A DNA stretch of 64,000 bases, taken from positions 62,001 through 126,000 of the forward strand of contig JAUHZK010000002.1 of assembly GCA_030425645.1 (NCBI GenBank), in the 5' to 3' direction. This stretch comes from Gammaproteobacteria bacterium. GTDB taxonomy: Bacteria; Pseudomonadota; Gammaproteobacteria; JAPPPA01. Below, piece by piece: positions 30,205 to 40,431 of the stretch. The translations under genes and the position numbers were made by a program. The number at the start of each line of letters is the position of its first letter. The stretch's first letter is position 1. A model generated the notes under the pieces. That model ran no database searches and was not told the origin of the DNA. It saw only the letters and a list, made by a program, of their open reading frames with translations.

Positions 30205-30624
30205 ATGGCGAACGCAACGTTAACTGGCCAATGCCTTTGTGGCGCCGTAACAGTGACAGCCAACGCGGTTGATAGCGATATTGGCGCTTGCCACTGTGAT
30301 ACCTGCCGACAATGGGGCGGCGGCCCATTAATGACGGCAGATACGCACGGTCCGGTGAGCTTTGATGGCGAAGACAATATCGGTGTTTTTAGCTCTTCTG
30401 ATTGGGCTGAGCGTGGCTTTTGCAAGCAATGCGGTACGCATCTGTTTTATCGGCTCAAGCACAAACCCTTTTATACCCTGCCTGCCGGTTTATTGGGCAA
30501 GATTGAGAATGCCGCCCTCAAACTTGAGGTTTTTATTGACCAAAAGCCTGACTTTTATAGCTTTCGCGAAGACACTAAGTGCTTAACTGGCCAGCAGATG
30601 TTTGAGTTGTTTGGCGCCGACTAA
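30205..30624 (+). CDS. GFA family (glutathione-dependent formaldehyde-activating-like) zinc protein
   Basis: GQCLCGAV...CHCDTCRQWGGGP...FCKQCGTHLFYR Zn-binding motifs; start at ATG 30205. Confidence 0.9.
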   Translation: MANATLTGQCLCGAVTVTANAVDSDIGACHCDTCRQWGGGPLMTADTHGPVSFDGEDNIGVFSSSDWAERGFCKQCGTHLFYRLKHKPFYTLPAGLLGKIENAALKLEVFIDQKPDFYSFREDTKCLTGQQMFELFGAD

Positions 30625-30628
30625 GGCT

Positions 30629-31126
30629 TTACCAAGCCGTATAAGGATGTTTGATTAACTCTGAGTTGTAATAGCGCGGGTCGGTGGAAACGTCCTCGCC
30701 TGCCCAGCTCGGCATTTCAAAGCTTTCATCAGCGCTGCCGAGCTCGATTTCGGCCACGATCAGGCCTTGATTATCGCCATGAAACTCGTCAATTTCCCAA
30801 AGATGCTGGCCTACGGTGACGTAATGGCGTGTTTTATCTATCTGCGGGCGTTTACACAGCGTTGCCAGCATGACCTCAGCGTCAGCCACCGGGATTTGAG
30901 ATTCGTATTCTTGGCGCTCGATGCCTAGCGTCGCACTTTTAATATTCAGCCAGGCTTTGGGTTGCCCTATCTCACCGCCAATACGCACTCGCACCGAGCT
31001 TTGTGGGCCTTCAATAGCGGGGTCGTACTGATTCAAATAGCCTTGCGTAATGCGTTCACTGCGGGCCACTGAATCACGCCAAGAGTCGTTTTTAATCAGT
31101 AGCTTGCGTTCTATTTCTATTCCCAT
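30629..31126 (-). CDS. CYTH domain-containing protein
   Basis: MGIEIERKLLIKND...ITQGYLN; ExExK tunnel-fold signature. Confidence 0.92.
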   Translation of the reverse strand: MGIEIERKLLIKNDSWRDSVARSERITQGYLNQYDPAIEGPQSSVRVRIGGEIGQPKAWLNIKSATLGIERQEYESQIPVADAEVMLATLCKRPQIDKTRHYVTVGQHLWEIDEFHGDNQGLIVAEIELGSADESFEMPSWAGEDVSTDPRYYNSELIKHPYTAW

Positions 31127-31141
31127 TAATCAATCCAAAGC

Positions 31142-31257
31142 GGTTTCGGAGAGCGTGGCTAGCAAGGCGCGAAGTTTCGTTATTGGCGCAGTGTACTGAT
31201 CGTACATGAGCAAGATAACGTGACTTTGCAACGCTGCTAGCTGCGTTCTCCGGAAGC
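31142..31257. repeat. ~115 bp imperfect inverted repeat (MITE-/hairpin-like element)
   Basis: Left arm CGGTTTCGGAGAGCGTGGCTAGCA...GTTAT...GTGTAC; the reverse complement of the right arm, CGCTTCCGGAGAACGCAGCTAGCA...GTTAT...ATGTAC, is about 80% identical over the outer 24 nt; symmetric about ~31199. Confidence 0.75.
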
Positions 31258-32589
31258 GCGTGTAAACAAAGCAATTGATTCAACATGGGCCGTATGCGGG
31301 AACATATCCATTACGCCCGCGGCTTCTAGGGTATAGCCAAATTCACTAACCAAAATACCGGCATCACGCGACAGCGTGCCCGGGTGGCAAGACACATAAA
31401 CAATCCGCTCAGCGCCGGTGGCGGCGATAGTGGGCAATATTTCGATCGCGCCAGAGCGCGCCGGATCAATCAAGACGCGATCGTACTTAGCTTTACTCCA
31501 AGCCATGTCGCTTTGGTCTTCGAACAGGTTGCCGACATGCGTTTTAACGTTATCAAAGCCCTGGCGTAAGGCGTTTTCATGCGCTCGTTTCACTAGGCCG
31601 TCATCGCCCTCAACGGTGACCACTTTTGCGGCTTGTTTGGCTAACGGTAAGGTGAAGTTGCCAAGACCTGAAAACAGCTCTAGAACATTGTGCTCAGGTT
31701 CTACCTGCAGCAGTTCCAGTGCCTTCGGCACCATTTGGCGATTAATTTCAGGGTTGATTTGGGTAAAGTCGCTGGGTAGAAACTCAACTCGGACATCAAA
31801 CGCCGGAATTTCGTAGTACAGCGGCTCTAGCTCGCCCTGCTCTGGCATTGGATGCACGGTATCAGGGCCCTTGGTTTGCAACCACATTTGCACCTCGTGC
31901 TGCTTACCAAAGGCTAGCAGTACTTCGCGATCGGCTTCGCTAAGCTCTTCCAAGATGCGAAATACCAACGCCGTGGCGTTATCGCCGATGGCGACTTCAA
32001 TTTGCGGTAGCCGCTGGGCAATGCTGAGTTTTTCGATCATCTCCGACAGTGGCATCAGCAACTGACCAACGGGTTCTGCCAAAATTTCGCACTGTTTAGT
32101 ATCGGTAATATAAGGCGCACTACGCTCGCGGAAACCCACTAAAACGCGGCCTTTACCAAATACCGATTTGACCCCCAAACGTGCTTTGCGGCGATAACCC
32201 CAGGCGGAACCGCGTAGCGGCGGCAATACCGTTTGTGGCTGAACTTTGCCAAGGCGTTCCAAGTTATCCAGCAATATTTGTTGCTTACGGGCGATTTGTT
32301 TATCTTCGGCTAAATGTTGCAGGCTGCAACCACCGCAGGTGCCAAACACCTCGCAACGGGGTTCTACGCGCTCTTCGCTAGCCTCAATGACTTCCACCAA
32401 GTCGGCTTCATCGTAGCTACGGAAGCGGCGCACAGGTTTGGCCATCACGGTTTCGCCGGGCAAAGCACCGTGTACAAAGGTGGCTTTGCCATCAATACGG
32501 GCAACGCCATCACCTTCGTGGGTTAAGTCTTCAATTTGAACCGCTAACGGTTCTACGTCTAAACGCTTGGCACGTTTTCTCTTTGCCAT
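31237..32589 (-). CDS. rlmD: 23S rRNA (uracil(1939)-C(5))-methyltransferase
   Basis: TRAM domain, CGTCGGCSLQHL Fe-S motif pattern, VLELFSGLGNFTLPLA, IVYVSCHPGTLSRD. Confidence 0.96.
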   Translation of the reverse strand: MAKRKRAKRLDVEPLAVQIEDLTHEGDGVARIDGKATFVHGALPGETVMAKPVRRFRSYDEADLVEVIEASEERVEPRCEVFGTCGGCSLQHLAEDKQIARKQQILLDNLERLGKVQPQTVLPPLRGSAWGYRRKARLGVKSVFGKGRVLVGFRERSAPYITDTKQCEILAEPVGQLLMPLSEMIEKLSIAQRLPQIEVAIGDNATALVFRILEELSEADREVLLAFGKQHEVQMWLQTKGPDTVHPMPEQGELEPLYYEIPAFDVRVEFLPSDFTQINPEINRQMVPKALELLQVEPEHNVLELFSGLGNFTLPLAKQAAKVVTVEGDDGLVKRAHENALRQGFDNVKTHVGNLFEDQSDMAWSKAKYDRVLIDPARSGAIEILPTIAATGAERIVYVSCHPGTLSRDAGILVSEFGYTLEAAGVMDMFPHTAHVESIALFTRASGERS

Positions 32590-32616
32590 TTGGGTAAGAA
32601 ATCTTGTTTAGTTGAT

Positions 32617-33513
32617 TTAGGCCGGAAATACACCGGTGGAAAGATAGCGGTCGCCGCGGTCGCAAATAATGGCGGTAATTACGGCGTTCTCTAGCTCTTG
32701 TTCTAAACGTAAAGCCGCAGCGACAGCGCCGCCTGATGAAATACCGCAGAAAATGCCCTCTTGAGCTGCCAGTTGGCGCGTCATCTCTTCTGCGGTTGGC
32801 TGATCCATATCAATAACACGGTCAACGCGGCTGGCATCAAAAATATCTGGCAAATACTCTTCTGGCCAACGACGGATGCCAGGAATTGATGACTCGCCAT
32901 CAGGCTGTACGCCGACGATCTGGATATTGGGGTTTTTCTCTTTGAGTACTTTAGAAGTGCCCATAATGGTACCGGTGGTACCCATGGCGCTGACGAAGTG
33001 AGTCACTTTGCCATCGGTGTCACGCCAAATTTCTTCGCCGGTACCGCCGTAATGCGCCAAGGGGTTATCCGGGTTGGCGAATTGGTTTAATACGCGACCT
33101 TTGCCTTCTGCCTGCATCTGTAGGGCTAGGTCACGCGCGCCTTCCATGCCCTCCTCTTTGGTCACCAAGATCACCTCGGCACCAAAGGCTTTCATGGTCG
33201 CAATGCGCTCTACGCTGGCATTGGCGGGCATGATTAGGATCATTTGGTAGCCTTTAATCGCTGCCGCCATGGCTAAGGCGATACCGGTATTGCCACTGGT
33301 GGCCTCAACCAGGGCATCGCCCGGCTTTAGCTCGCCGCGGGCCTCGGCCTCGGTAATCATGCTTAGGGCTGGTCGGTCTTTTACAGAGCCGGCTGGGTTG
33401 TTGCCTTCCAGCTTCACTAAAACAACATTGCCACGTTCAGTCGGAACCAAACGCTGTAGGCGGACTAAAGGCGTGTTGCCAACAAAGGCATCGATGGTTG
33501 GAAATGTGGTCAT
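32617..33513 (-). CDS. cysM: Cysteine synthase B
   Basis: VKLEGNNPAGSVKDRPALSMI, EATSGNTGIALAM, GTTGTIMGTSKVLKE. Confidence 0.95.
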   Translation of the reverse strand: MTTFPTIDAFVGNTPLVRLQRLVPTERGNVVLVKLEGNNPAGSVKDRPALSMITEAEARGELKPGDALVEATSGNTGIALAMAAAIKGYQMILIMPANASVERIATMKAFGAEVILVTKEEGMEGARDLALQMQAEGKGRVLNQFANPDNPLAHYGGTGEEIWRDTDGKVTHFVSAMGTTGTIMGTSKVLKEKNPNIQIVGVQPDGESSIPGIRRWPEEYLPDIFDASRVDRVIDMDQPTAEEMTRQLAAQEGIFCGISSGGAVAAALRLEQELENAVITAIICDRGDRYLSTGVFPA

Positions 33514-33538
33514 TAAATTCTCGTGGTTAGCGTCGCCA

Positions 33539-33916
33539 TTAGCTCAACACGGCAAAGGCGACGGCGTAAGCCTTTTCATCACTAATACTCAGTTGGCACT
33601 GCTTAGCGCCAAGCTGCTGAAAGCGCTCCAGCGCGCCGCCATGCAGCACCACTAGCGGTGCGCCGTTGTCATTATGAGTAATTTCTATATTCGCAGCAGT
33701 TACGCCGGTAGCCAAGCCGGTGCCAAGCGCCTTACTGACGGCCTCTTTAGCGGCAAAACGTTTCGCTAAAAAAGCCACCGGATTGGTCTGCGCGCTTAGC
33801 GCCAACATTTCATTGGGGTGCAAAATTTGCTCACCAAACTTAGCACCGTAGCGCTGCCAAGATTTCTCTATGCGTGGCACCGAAATAATGTCGGTGCCGA
33901 CACCCAAAATGCTCAT
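33539..33916 (-). CDS. acpS: Holo-[acyl-carrier-protein] synthase
   Basis: ILGVGTDIISVPRIE, FLAKRFAAKEAVSKALGTG. Confidence 0.95.
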   Translation of the reverse strand: MSILGVGTDIISVPRIEKSWQRYGAKFGEQILHPNEMLALSAQTNPVAFLAKRFAAKEAVSKALGTGLATGVTAANIEITHNDNGAPLVVLHGGALERFQQLGAKQCQLSISDEKAYAVAFAVLS

Positions 33917-33930
33917 GCCTACTGGTCCGG

Positions 33931-34671
33931 CTAGACGCCAGAACGACCTTCTTTCATAAGCGTGTTCATATCGCGAACCGCACTATCCAAGCCTTCAAGT
34001 ACAGCACGGGCGACAATAGCATGGCCAATATTCAACTCCGCCAACTGTGGGATGGCGGCGATGGGTTTAACGTTGTGATAATGCAAGCCATGGCCCGCAT
34101 GTACTTCTAGGCCTTGGGCCGCAGCAAAGGCAGCGGCATGGCGGATTCTCTCTAGCTCATGCTGTTGCTGCGCCTTATCTTCGGTATCGGCATAAGCGCC
34201 AGTATGCAGCTCAATGACCGGCGCGCCGACGGCTGCGGCGGCACGGACCTGATCCTCGTCGGGGTCGATAAACAGCGACACGCGTACTCCCGCCGCCGCC
34301 AATTTGCTGCATGCGCTTTCAACACGATCAGCGTTGCCGACCACATCCAAGCCACCCTCAGTGGTCAGCTCTTCGCGTTTTTCAGGCACCAGGCAGGCGG
34401 CGTCAGGCTTTAACTCGCAACCGATGGCAATCATTTCATCGGTCACAGCCATTTCTAGGTTCAAATGCGTGCCAATGGTTTCCCTAAGCACGCGCACATC
34501 GCGATCACTGATATGGCGGCGATCTTCACGCAAATGCACGGTAATGCCGTCAGCTCCGGCGCGTTCGGCGATGCCGGCGGCCTGTACGGGATCTGGATAC
34601 CAAGTGCCCCGCGCTTGGCGCAGAGTCGCAATGTGATCGATATTAACGCCGAGTCGGAGTGCTGTTTGCAT
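33931..34671 (-). CDS. pdxJ: Pyridoxine 5'-phosphate synthase
   Basis: [48 protein letters not shown]. Confidence 0.97.
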   Translation of the reverse strand: MQTALRLGVNIDHIATLRQARGTWYPDPVQAAGIAERAGADGITVHLREDRRHISDRDVRVLRETIGTHLNLEMAVTDEMIAIGCELKPDAACLVPEKREELTTEGGLDVVGNADRVESACSKLAAAGVRVSLFIDPDEDQVRAAAAVGAPVIELHTGAYADTEDKAQQQHELERIRHAAAFAAAQGLEVHAGHGLHYHNVKPIAAIPQLAELNIGHAIVARAVLEGLDSAVRDMNTLMKEGRSGV

Positions 34672-34694
34672 GGTTGGTTTCTGAATAAAGCGAT

Positions 34695-35411
34695 TTAAGA
34701 CTGAATTTTACGCGAGGCGATCAATAACTCGCGACTATTTAATGGTTTATCACCAATATGATGGCGAATTAACTGTCGCATTAGTGCATTTACCGCTTTA
34801 CGTGCCTCGTCGCCAGCTGGGATCTGGCCATTAGCAAGAGCTTGCAACCACTCGCCCTTGAGCAGCAAATCAGCCGATTGGCTTTGATAAACCCCCTGCT
34901 GCGCATCGACAGCATAGTACTGGCGCGCATCGACGGCGCAATGCCGCTTGTAGTCATTGGCGAAGTCTAGGCCGTAGCCGACATAGTTAAGCGCCTGCAG
35001 CTCAAATAAGCGTAAGACCGGCTCTAGCGGCATATCTGCTGCTAATGCGGCAATGCTACGGCTGTAGAGCGCAAACAGCTCTGGATACGGATCTTGGCGG
35101 CGTAAGAGCCGTATCAGTAACTCGTTTAGATAAAACGCGGCGTATAGCGCATCGCCTTGAGGTTGTTGTGCGGGACCACTGGACTCGAGCCCGGTCAGTC
35201 TGTGTAACTCGCCTTTTTGATTATGCTGTAGCCGAAGTGGCCGGAACGGTTGCGCAATGCCTCTCCAAGGCGATTTCGGCCGCTTTAGACCAAGCGCAAG
35301 AACGCCTATGCGGCCCTGATGTGGCGTAAAGCATTCGAGAATCCGACTACTGTCACGATACTCGTATTGATGCAAAATCCAAGCGGGTTGCCAGTCGCTA
35401 TTCGAACCCAA
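34695..35411 (-). CDS. recO: DNA repair protein RecO
   Basis: [44 protein letters not shown]; between era and pdxJ. Confidence 0.94.
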   Translation of the reverse strand: MGSNSDWQPAWILHQYEYRDSSRILECFTPHQGRIGVLALGLKRPKSPWRGIAQPFRPLRLQHNQKGELHRLTGLESSGPAQQPQGDALYAAFYLNELLIRLLRRQDPYPELFALYSRSIAALAADMPLEPVLRLFELQALNYVGYGLDFANDYKRHCAVDARQYYAVDAQQGVYQSQSADLLLKGEWLQALANGQIPAGDEARKAVNALMRQLIRHHIGDKPLNSRELLIASRKIQS

Positions 35412-36396
35412 AGTCCCGTAACGCCCTTTCGTTATCGGTCCAGTTGTCGCGGACTTTTACCCAGGTTTCTAGCCATACTTTACGGCCCAGCATGCGCTCA
35501 ATTTCGATCCGAGACTTTTCGCCCACAGCTTTTAACACTTTGCCTTGCTTTCCAATCACAATGCCCTTTTGGCCGGCACGTTCTACATAAATCGTGGCGC
35601 CAATATGGGTGGCTTTTTCTTCTTCACGAAAGAAATCAATTTCTACCGTGGTCGAATACGGTAACTCTTGGTGCAAGGTGCGAATCAACTTTTCACGGAT
35701 AATTTCAGCGGCGATAAAACGCTCGCTTTTATCGGTAATTTGTTCGGCCGGGAAAATCCAGGGCTGCAAAGCCAGACGTTGACCAATCTCACCCCAAAGC
35801 GCATCAAGGTTGTCACCCTTCTGCGCCGATACCGGCACAATAAATTCAAAGTCTTGCTCTAGACCTTGAATTTCCGACTGCAGCCAAGGCAGAAGCTTTT
35901 TACGGTCAGTTACTTGGTCAACTTTGTTGATTACCAATCCAAAGGGAATACCGCTTTGCGCAACCGTTTGTAACGCTTTGCGGTCGCCGCCGGTGAATTT
36001 CATTGCTTCAATCACCAGAATGGCGAAGTCCGCCTCAGCGGCGCTGGCTCGAGCCGCACGGTTCATATAGCGGTTTAAGCTACGTGGCTCTTTGCCGTGC
36101 AGACCTGGGGTGTCCACAAACACTGCTTGGTAATCACCCTTAGTACAGATACCTAAAATGCTGTGACGGGTGGTTTGTGGTTTGTCAGAGGTAATGCTGA
36201 GTTTTTCACCCAACAAATAGTTCATTAGCGTTGATTTGCCGACATTGGGACGGCCCACGATGGCAACAAAACCACTGCGATGATTGGGGTTGGTGTCAGC
36301 CGCCTGTAGTGGCTGATTAAGGAACGACTCGACATCCAGCTTTTTACCTTCTAGCGGATGAATGTCGTTTTCGGATTTATCGTTTGGATCGCTCAA
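35398..36396 (-). CDS. era: GTPase Era
   Basis: VAIVGRPNVGKSTLMNYLLGEKLSITSDKPQTTRHSILGI and KH domain. Confidence 0.97.
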   Translation of the reverse strand: MSDPNDKSENDIHPLEGKKLDVESFLNQPLQAADTNPNHRSGFVAIVGRPNVGKSTLMNYLLGEKLSITSDKPQTTRHSILGICTKGDYQAVFVDTPGLHGKEPRSLNRYMNRAARASAAEADFAILVIEAMKFTGGDRKALQTVAQSGIPFGLVINKVDQVTDRKKLLPWLQSEIQGLEQDFEFIVPVSAQKGDNLDALWGEIGQRLALQPWIFPAEQITDKSERFIAAEIIREKLIRTLHQELPYSTTVEIDFFREEEKATHIGATIYVERAGQKGIVIGKQGKVLKAVGEKSRIEIERMLGRKVWLETWVKVRDNWTDNERALRDFGFE

Positions 36397-36426
36397 GTTT
36401 TTACTCGATAACGGCTAACAAGCCAT

Positions 36427-37122
36427 TTAAGAAAGCTGATTCAGCATTTTGGCAGCGGCTTCTTGCTCCGCGCGACGGCGGCTGCTACCAATGCCTTTCG
36501 TGAGTTGTTGGTCGGCAACTAGGCAACTAACTTCAAATTGCTGCTCATGCGCTTTGCCATAGGTGCCAATGAGTTCGTATACGGGTAACTCTAGCCCTTC
36601 TTTTTGCATGTATTCCTGCAGGCGGGTTTTCGGGTCTTTGAGTTCATCTGGTTTGGGCAGGTTGGCCAAACGTGACGCCAATAGCTTATTAACCAAGCGT
36701 GTCGCTGGCTCCATGCCGCTGTCTAAATAGACGGCCCCAATAATCGCCTCGACACTGTCAGCCAAGGTTGATTTACGCCGATGACCGCCTGATTTTAATT
36801 CGCCTTCACCGAGAATAAGCAAATCAAACAGACCGAGCTCATTGGCAATTTCTGCCAGGGTGTCGCCTTTGACCAGCAAAGCCCGATAGCGACTTAGGGT
36901 GCCTTCATCAGCATCCGCCATGACTTCGTAGAGGGCGGCGGCTGCGGTAAAGTTAAGAATCGAATCACCGAGAAACTCGAGGCGTTCGTTGTTTACGGCA
37001 CCTACACTACGATGCGTTAATGCCTGTAGTAACAGCTCAGGCTTTAAAAAGCGGTAATCGAGCTGCTTTTCTAGCTGTCGAAGCTGTAATTCCGGGACGT
37101 TAATGGCGCTGCGATGACTCAT
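36427..37122 (-). CDS. rnc: Ribonuclease III
   Basis: NERLEFLGDSILNFTAA, ADSVEAIIGAVYLDSG, C-terminal dsRBD. Confidence 0.97.
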   Translation of the reverse strand: MSHRSAINVPELQLRQLEKQLDYRFLKPELLLQALTHRSVGAVNNERLEFLGDSILNFTAAAALYEVMADADEGTLSRYRALLVKGDTLAEIANELGLFDLLILGEGELKSGGHRRKSTLADSVEAIIGAVYLDSGMEPATRLVNKLLASRLANLPKPDELKDPKTRLQEYMQKEGLELPVYELIGTYGKAHEQQFEVSCLVADQQLTKGIGSSRRRAEQEAAAKMLNQLS

Positions 37123-37132
37123 AAAAACTAGT

Positions 37133-37504
37133 TTAACGCGGCACCGCTACGGTTTCGTCGTATTTCAGAACGATATCGGTCATTTCAAGCAGTGAAACAT
37201 CGCGCTGATAAGCAACTCGAATATGCCACTGACCGCCCTCTTTGGTAATGTAGAGTTGCTTACGGGTAATGCCGTCGACATCGTCAATCTGCAGGCGTTT
37301 GAGTAAATCTTGCTCGAGTTGGCCACGTGTCTTTTTACCAGCTTCGGGCTGAGCGGCAACACTTTCTTGCGCCATTAAAACTTTCTTTTGCTCTAGCAAA
37401 GCCGGTGTCACTTTAAAGCCGACAAATACCAAGCTCGCCAACAGCAGCACTAAAATAATTAGACCTAAGCTGCCCAAACCAGTTTGTTTACCGCGCATTC
37501 GCAT
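37133..37504 (-). CDS. DUF4845 domain-containing protein
   Basis: Single-TM small protein between rnc and lepB, as in Pseudomonas. Confidence 0.85.
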   Translation of the reverse strand: MRMRGKQTGLGSLGLIILVLLLASLVFVGFKVTPALLEQKKVLMAQESVAAQPEAGKKTRGQLEQDLLKRLQIDDVDGITRKQLYITKEGGQWHIRVAYQRDVSLLEMTDIVLKYDETVAVPR

Positions 37505-37524
37505 ATTGATTACCCCTACTCAAA

Positions 37525-38307
37525 TTATCGAATGGTAGTGCCTATTCTGCCCCAATCTGGATGACCGAGGGTGCTATCCCAGTTCATCCAAATATAGACT
37601 GCTTTACCCACTAAGTTGCGCTCGGGCACAAATCCCCAGCGGCGGCTATCTTCACTATTGTCTCGGTTGTCACCCATAACGAAATAGTGACCTTCAGGGA
37701 CGGTTACCTCGCCGCCTTGGTCAAACGCCCGCGCCAGTACTAATATGTCGTGCTCAACATCACCTAACCGCTCGGTGCGCACCTCGGCCTCTCGCATGAT
37801 GAAGCTTATAGCTTCATCGTATTGGCGGCGATATTGGTAGGCCAGCTCTTCACCATTAATGGTCAGGCGCTTGTTTACATACCTAATCGTGTCGCCGGGC
37901 TTACCGATGATGCGCTTAATGTAGTCTTTCGCAGGCTCCGGAGGATAACGAAACACGGCAACATCGCCGACTTCGGGCTCACCAATCGACAAAAACTTAT
38001 TGTGAAAAACTGGTAGCCGTAAGCCGTAAGAAAACTTGTTAACGACGATAAAATCACCGACATTAAGCGTGGGTAGCATGCTGCCAGAAGGGATACGGAA
38101 CGGTTCGATAACAAAGGAACGCAGCACCAGCACAATCAAAATTACGGGGAAAAAGCCGCGGCAATTTTCAACAAAAAAACCCTGCTTAACTTGGTTGCGT
38201 TGATCGCCGTGTTTACGCTTCCACCACCAGGTGACCAAGCCTGTGCCAATGGCTAACACCAGCAACAGGGCCGAAAAATCCCAATGGATATCGTTAGGCA
38301 TGGTCAT
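37525..38307 (-). CDS. lepB: Signal peptidase I
   Basis: RIPSGSMLPTLNVGDFIVVNKFSYG, KRIIGKPGDTI, FVMGDNRDNSEDSRRWGFVP. Confidence 0.96.
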   Translation of the reverse strand: MTMPNDIHWDFSALLLVLAIGTGLVTWWWKRKHGDQRNQVKQGFFVENCRGFFPVILIVLVLRSFVIEPFRIPSGSMLPTLNVGDFIVVNKFSYGLRLPVFHNKFLSIGEPEVGDVAVFRYPPEPAKDYIKRIIGKPGDTIRYVNKRLTINGEELAYQYRRQYDEAISFIMREAEVRTERLGDVEHDILVLARAFDQGGEVTVPEGHYFVMGDNRDNSEDSRRWGFVPERNLVGKAVYIWMNWDSTLGHPDWGRIGTTIR

Positions 38308-38308
38308 C

Positions 38309-40099
38309 TTAATTACTCGACTTAAGAACAGCGAGGAAGGCTTCCTGCGGAACGTCGACTTTACCTAGCGACTTCATGCGTTTTTTGCCGGCCTTCTGTT
38401 TTTCTAAGAGCTTTTTCTTACGCGTAATATCACCGCCATAACATTTGGCGAGTACGTTCTTACGCATCGCTTTAACGTTTGCGCGAGCGATAATATGAGA
38501 ACCAACGGCCGCCTGAATGGCGATCTCAAACATTTGTCGAGGAATCAGCTCTTTCATGGTTTCAACCAATGCGCGGCCTTTCGATTGCGCATGGTCTTTG
38601 TGCACAATCATCGACAACGCATCAACGCGGTCGCCATTAATCATGACATCCAGCTTCACCATTGGCGCTGCTTGGAAACGTAAGAATTCATAATCAAAAG
38701 AGGCAAAGCCGCGGCTGACAGATTTAAGCCGATCAAAGAAATCAACGACTACCTCGGCCATTGGCATTTCATAGCTAAGCTGCACCTGTTGCCCCAGATA
38801 CTGCATGTTCTTCTGTACGCCACGTTTCTCTACACACAATGTAATCACAGCACCAACGTATTCCTGCGGCACGAGAATATTGGCAGAAATAATTGGCTCA
38901 AATACATCTTCGATTTCATTAACCGGCGGCAGGTCGGCCGGGTTTTCAATCTTAAAGCGCTCACCCTTGGTTGATTCGACTTCATAGACCACAGTCGGCG
39001 CTGTGGTGATTAGGTCAATGTTGTATTCGCGCTCTAATCGCTCTTGCACAATCTCCATGTGCAATAGCCCCAAGAAACCGCAGCGAAAACCGAAGCCAAG
39101 TGCGTTAGACGTTTCTGGCTCAAACGCCAAAGCGGCGTCGTTCAGGGCTAGCTTCTGCAGCGCCTCACGCAGGTCTTCATAATCGTCTGAGGCGATTGGG
39201 AATAGGCCGGCAAATACACGTGGCTGAACTTCTTGGAAACCTGGCACGGCTTGATCACAAGGGTTTTTGTCACCAGTAATGGTATCCCCCACTGGCGCAC
39301 CGAGTACGTCTTTAATACCGGCAACGAGATAGCCTACCTCGCCTGTCTTAAGCACTTCGGTGGGCGTTCTTTTGGGCGTAAAAATACCCACCTGGTCGGC
39401 CGGCCATACCTTGTCGGTCGACATCACCTTAATCTTCTGGCCTTTACGCAGCTCGCCATTAAAAATACGCACCAAGGACACTACGCCAAGATAATTGTCG
39501 AACCAAGAGTCGATAATCAACGCCTGCAACGGGCCGTCAGGGTCGCCCTCAGGCGCCGGAATAGTCTTGACCAAGGTTTCTAAAACATCGGTAATGCCAA
39601 CGCCGGTTTTGGCGGAGCAGCGCACGGCTTCCATGGCTTCAATGCCAATAATGTTTTCGATTTCCTCAATCACGCGTTCTGGCTCAGCGGAGGGCAAATC
39701 AATTTTGTTAAGCACTGGCATCACTTCGAGGTCTTGCTCGATAGCGGTATAGCAGTTGGCGACACTTTGAGCCTCAACGCCCTGCGCAGCATCGACCACT
39801 AGCAAGGCGCCTTCGCAAGCGGCTAGTGAGCGCGAAACTTCGTAAGAGAAGTCAACGTGGCCGGGGGTATCAATAAAGTTCAGCTGGTAGGTTTCGCCGT
39901 CTTGGGCTTTGTAGTCCAAAGACACGCTTTGGGCCTTAATGGTAATACCACGCTCTCGCTCAAGGTCCATTGAGTCCAATACCTGAGCTTCCATTTCGCG
40001 ATCAGACAGACCGCCACAGGTATGGATAAAGCGATCAGCAATGGTCGATTTACCGTGATCAATGTGGGCGATGATGGAAAAGTTGCGAATATGCTTCAT
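38309..40099 (-). CDS. lepA: Elongation factor 4 (LepA)
   Basis: [33 protein letters not shown] and LepA C-terminal domain. Confidence 0.97.
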   Translation of the reverse strand: MKHIRNFSIIAHIDHGKSTIADRFIHTCGGLSDREMEAQVLDSMDLERERGITIKAQSVSLDYKAQDGETYQLNFIDTPGHVDFSYEVSRSLAACEGALLVVDAAQGVEAQSVANCYTAIEQDLEVMPVLNKIDLPSAEPERVIEEIENIIGIEAMEAVRCSAKTGVGITDVLETLVKTIPAPEGDPDGPLQALIIDSWFDNYLGVVSLVRIFNGELRKGQKIKVMSTDKVWPADQVGIFTPKRTPTEVLKTGEVGYLVAGIKDVLGAPVGDTITGDKNPCDQAVPGFQEVQPRVFAGLFPIASDDYEDLREALQKLALNDAALAFEPETSNALGFGFRCGFLGLLHMEIVQERLEREYNIDLITTAPTVVYEVESTKGERFKIENPADLPPVNEIEDVFEPIISANILVPQEYVGAVITLCVEKRGVQKNMQYLGQQVQLSYEMPMAEVVVDFFDRLKSVSRGFASFDYEFLRFQAAPMVKLDVMINGDRVDALSMIVHKDHAQSKGRALVETMKELIPRQMFEIAIQAAVGSHIIARANVKAMRKNVLAKCYGGDITRKKKLLEKQKAGKKRMKSLGKVDVPQEAFLAVLKSSN

Positions 40100-40130
40100 G
40101 GAGCGCCAAAAAAGTAATCAGTAAGAACAC

Positions 40131-40158
40131 AAAGAAGGCCGCACTAGCGGCGGCCTTT
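40131..40158 (-). terminator. Possible terminator/attenuator between grx and lepA
   Basis: Minus strand AAGGCCGC-CGCTAGT-GCGGCCTT followed by CTTTGTGTT; only weakly T-rich. Confidence 0.45.
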
Positions 40159-40199
40159 AGATGCGAATTATGCTGCTTATTCTACAGCATCAAAGCGAT

Positions 40200-40430
40200 T
40201 TACGGTCGTACTGCGCGACGACTTTCGTCGCTCAGGCGGCCACTGGCTAACTCACCGCCCTGCGCTTCCAATACTGGAATTTTGTTTCCATAGAGCGCAC
40301 GTAACTCTGGGCGTTGATCGATATCAATTAACTCGATAGCGTCTTGCGAGATTCCAAGGCTCAAAAGCTCCTCAAACATCTCGTCGCAAAGCCCGCAGCC
40401 TTGGCGGCTATATAGTTGATAACGCGCCAT
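40200..40430 (-). CDS. Glutaredoxin family protein
   Basis: MARYQLYSRQGCGLCDEMFEELLSLG; GCGLC motif; start at 40430. Confidence 0.85.
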   Translation of the reverse strand: MARYQLYSRQGCGLCDEMFEELLSLGISQDAIELIDIDQRPELRALYGNKIPVLEAQGGELASGRLSDESRRAVRP

Positions 40431-40431
40431 A

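Noticed and set aside
29274-30624. A defence or accessory island around the L,D-transpeptidase/DUF1244/GFA/CYTH genes
   Set aside because: All are common chromosomal families without mobility genes, toxins, nucleases or tRNA borders.
31142-31257. Integron attC site for the inverted repeat
   Set aside because: The GTTAT...ATAAC pair is internal and in the opposite arrangement to R''/R' core sites; no integrase or cassette array nearby.
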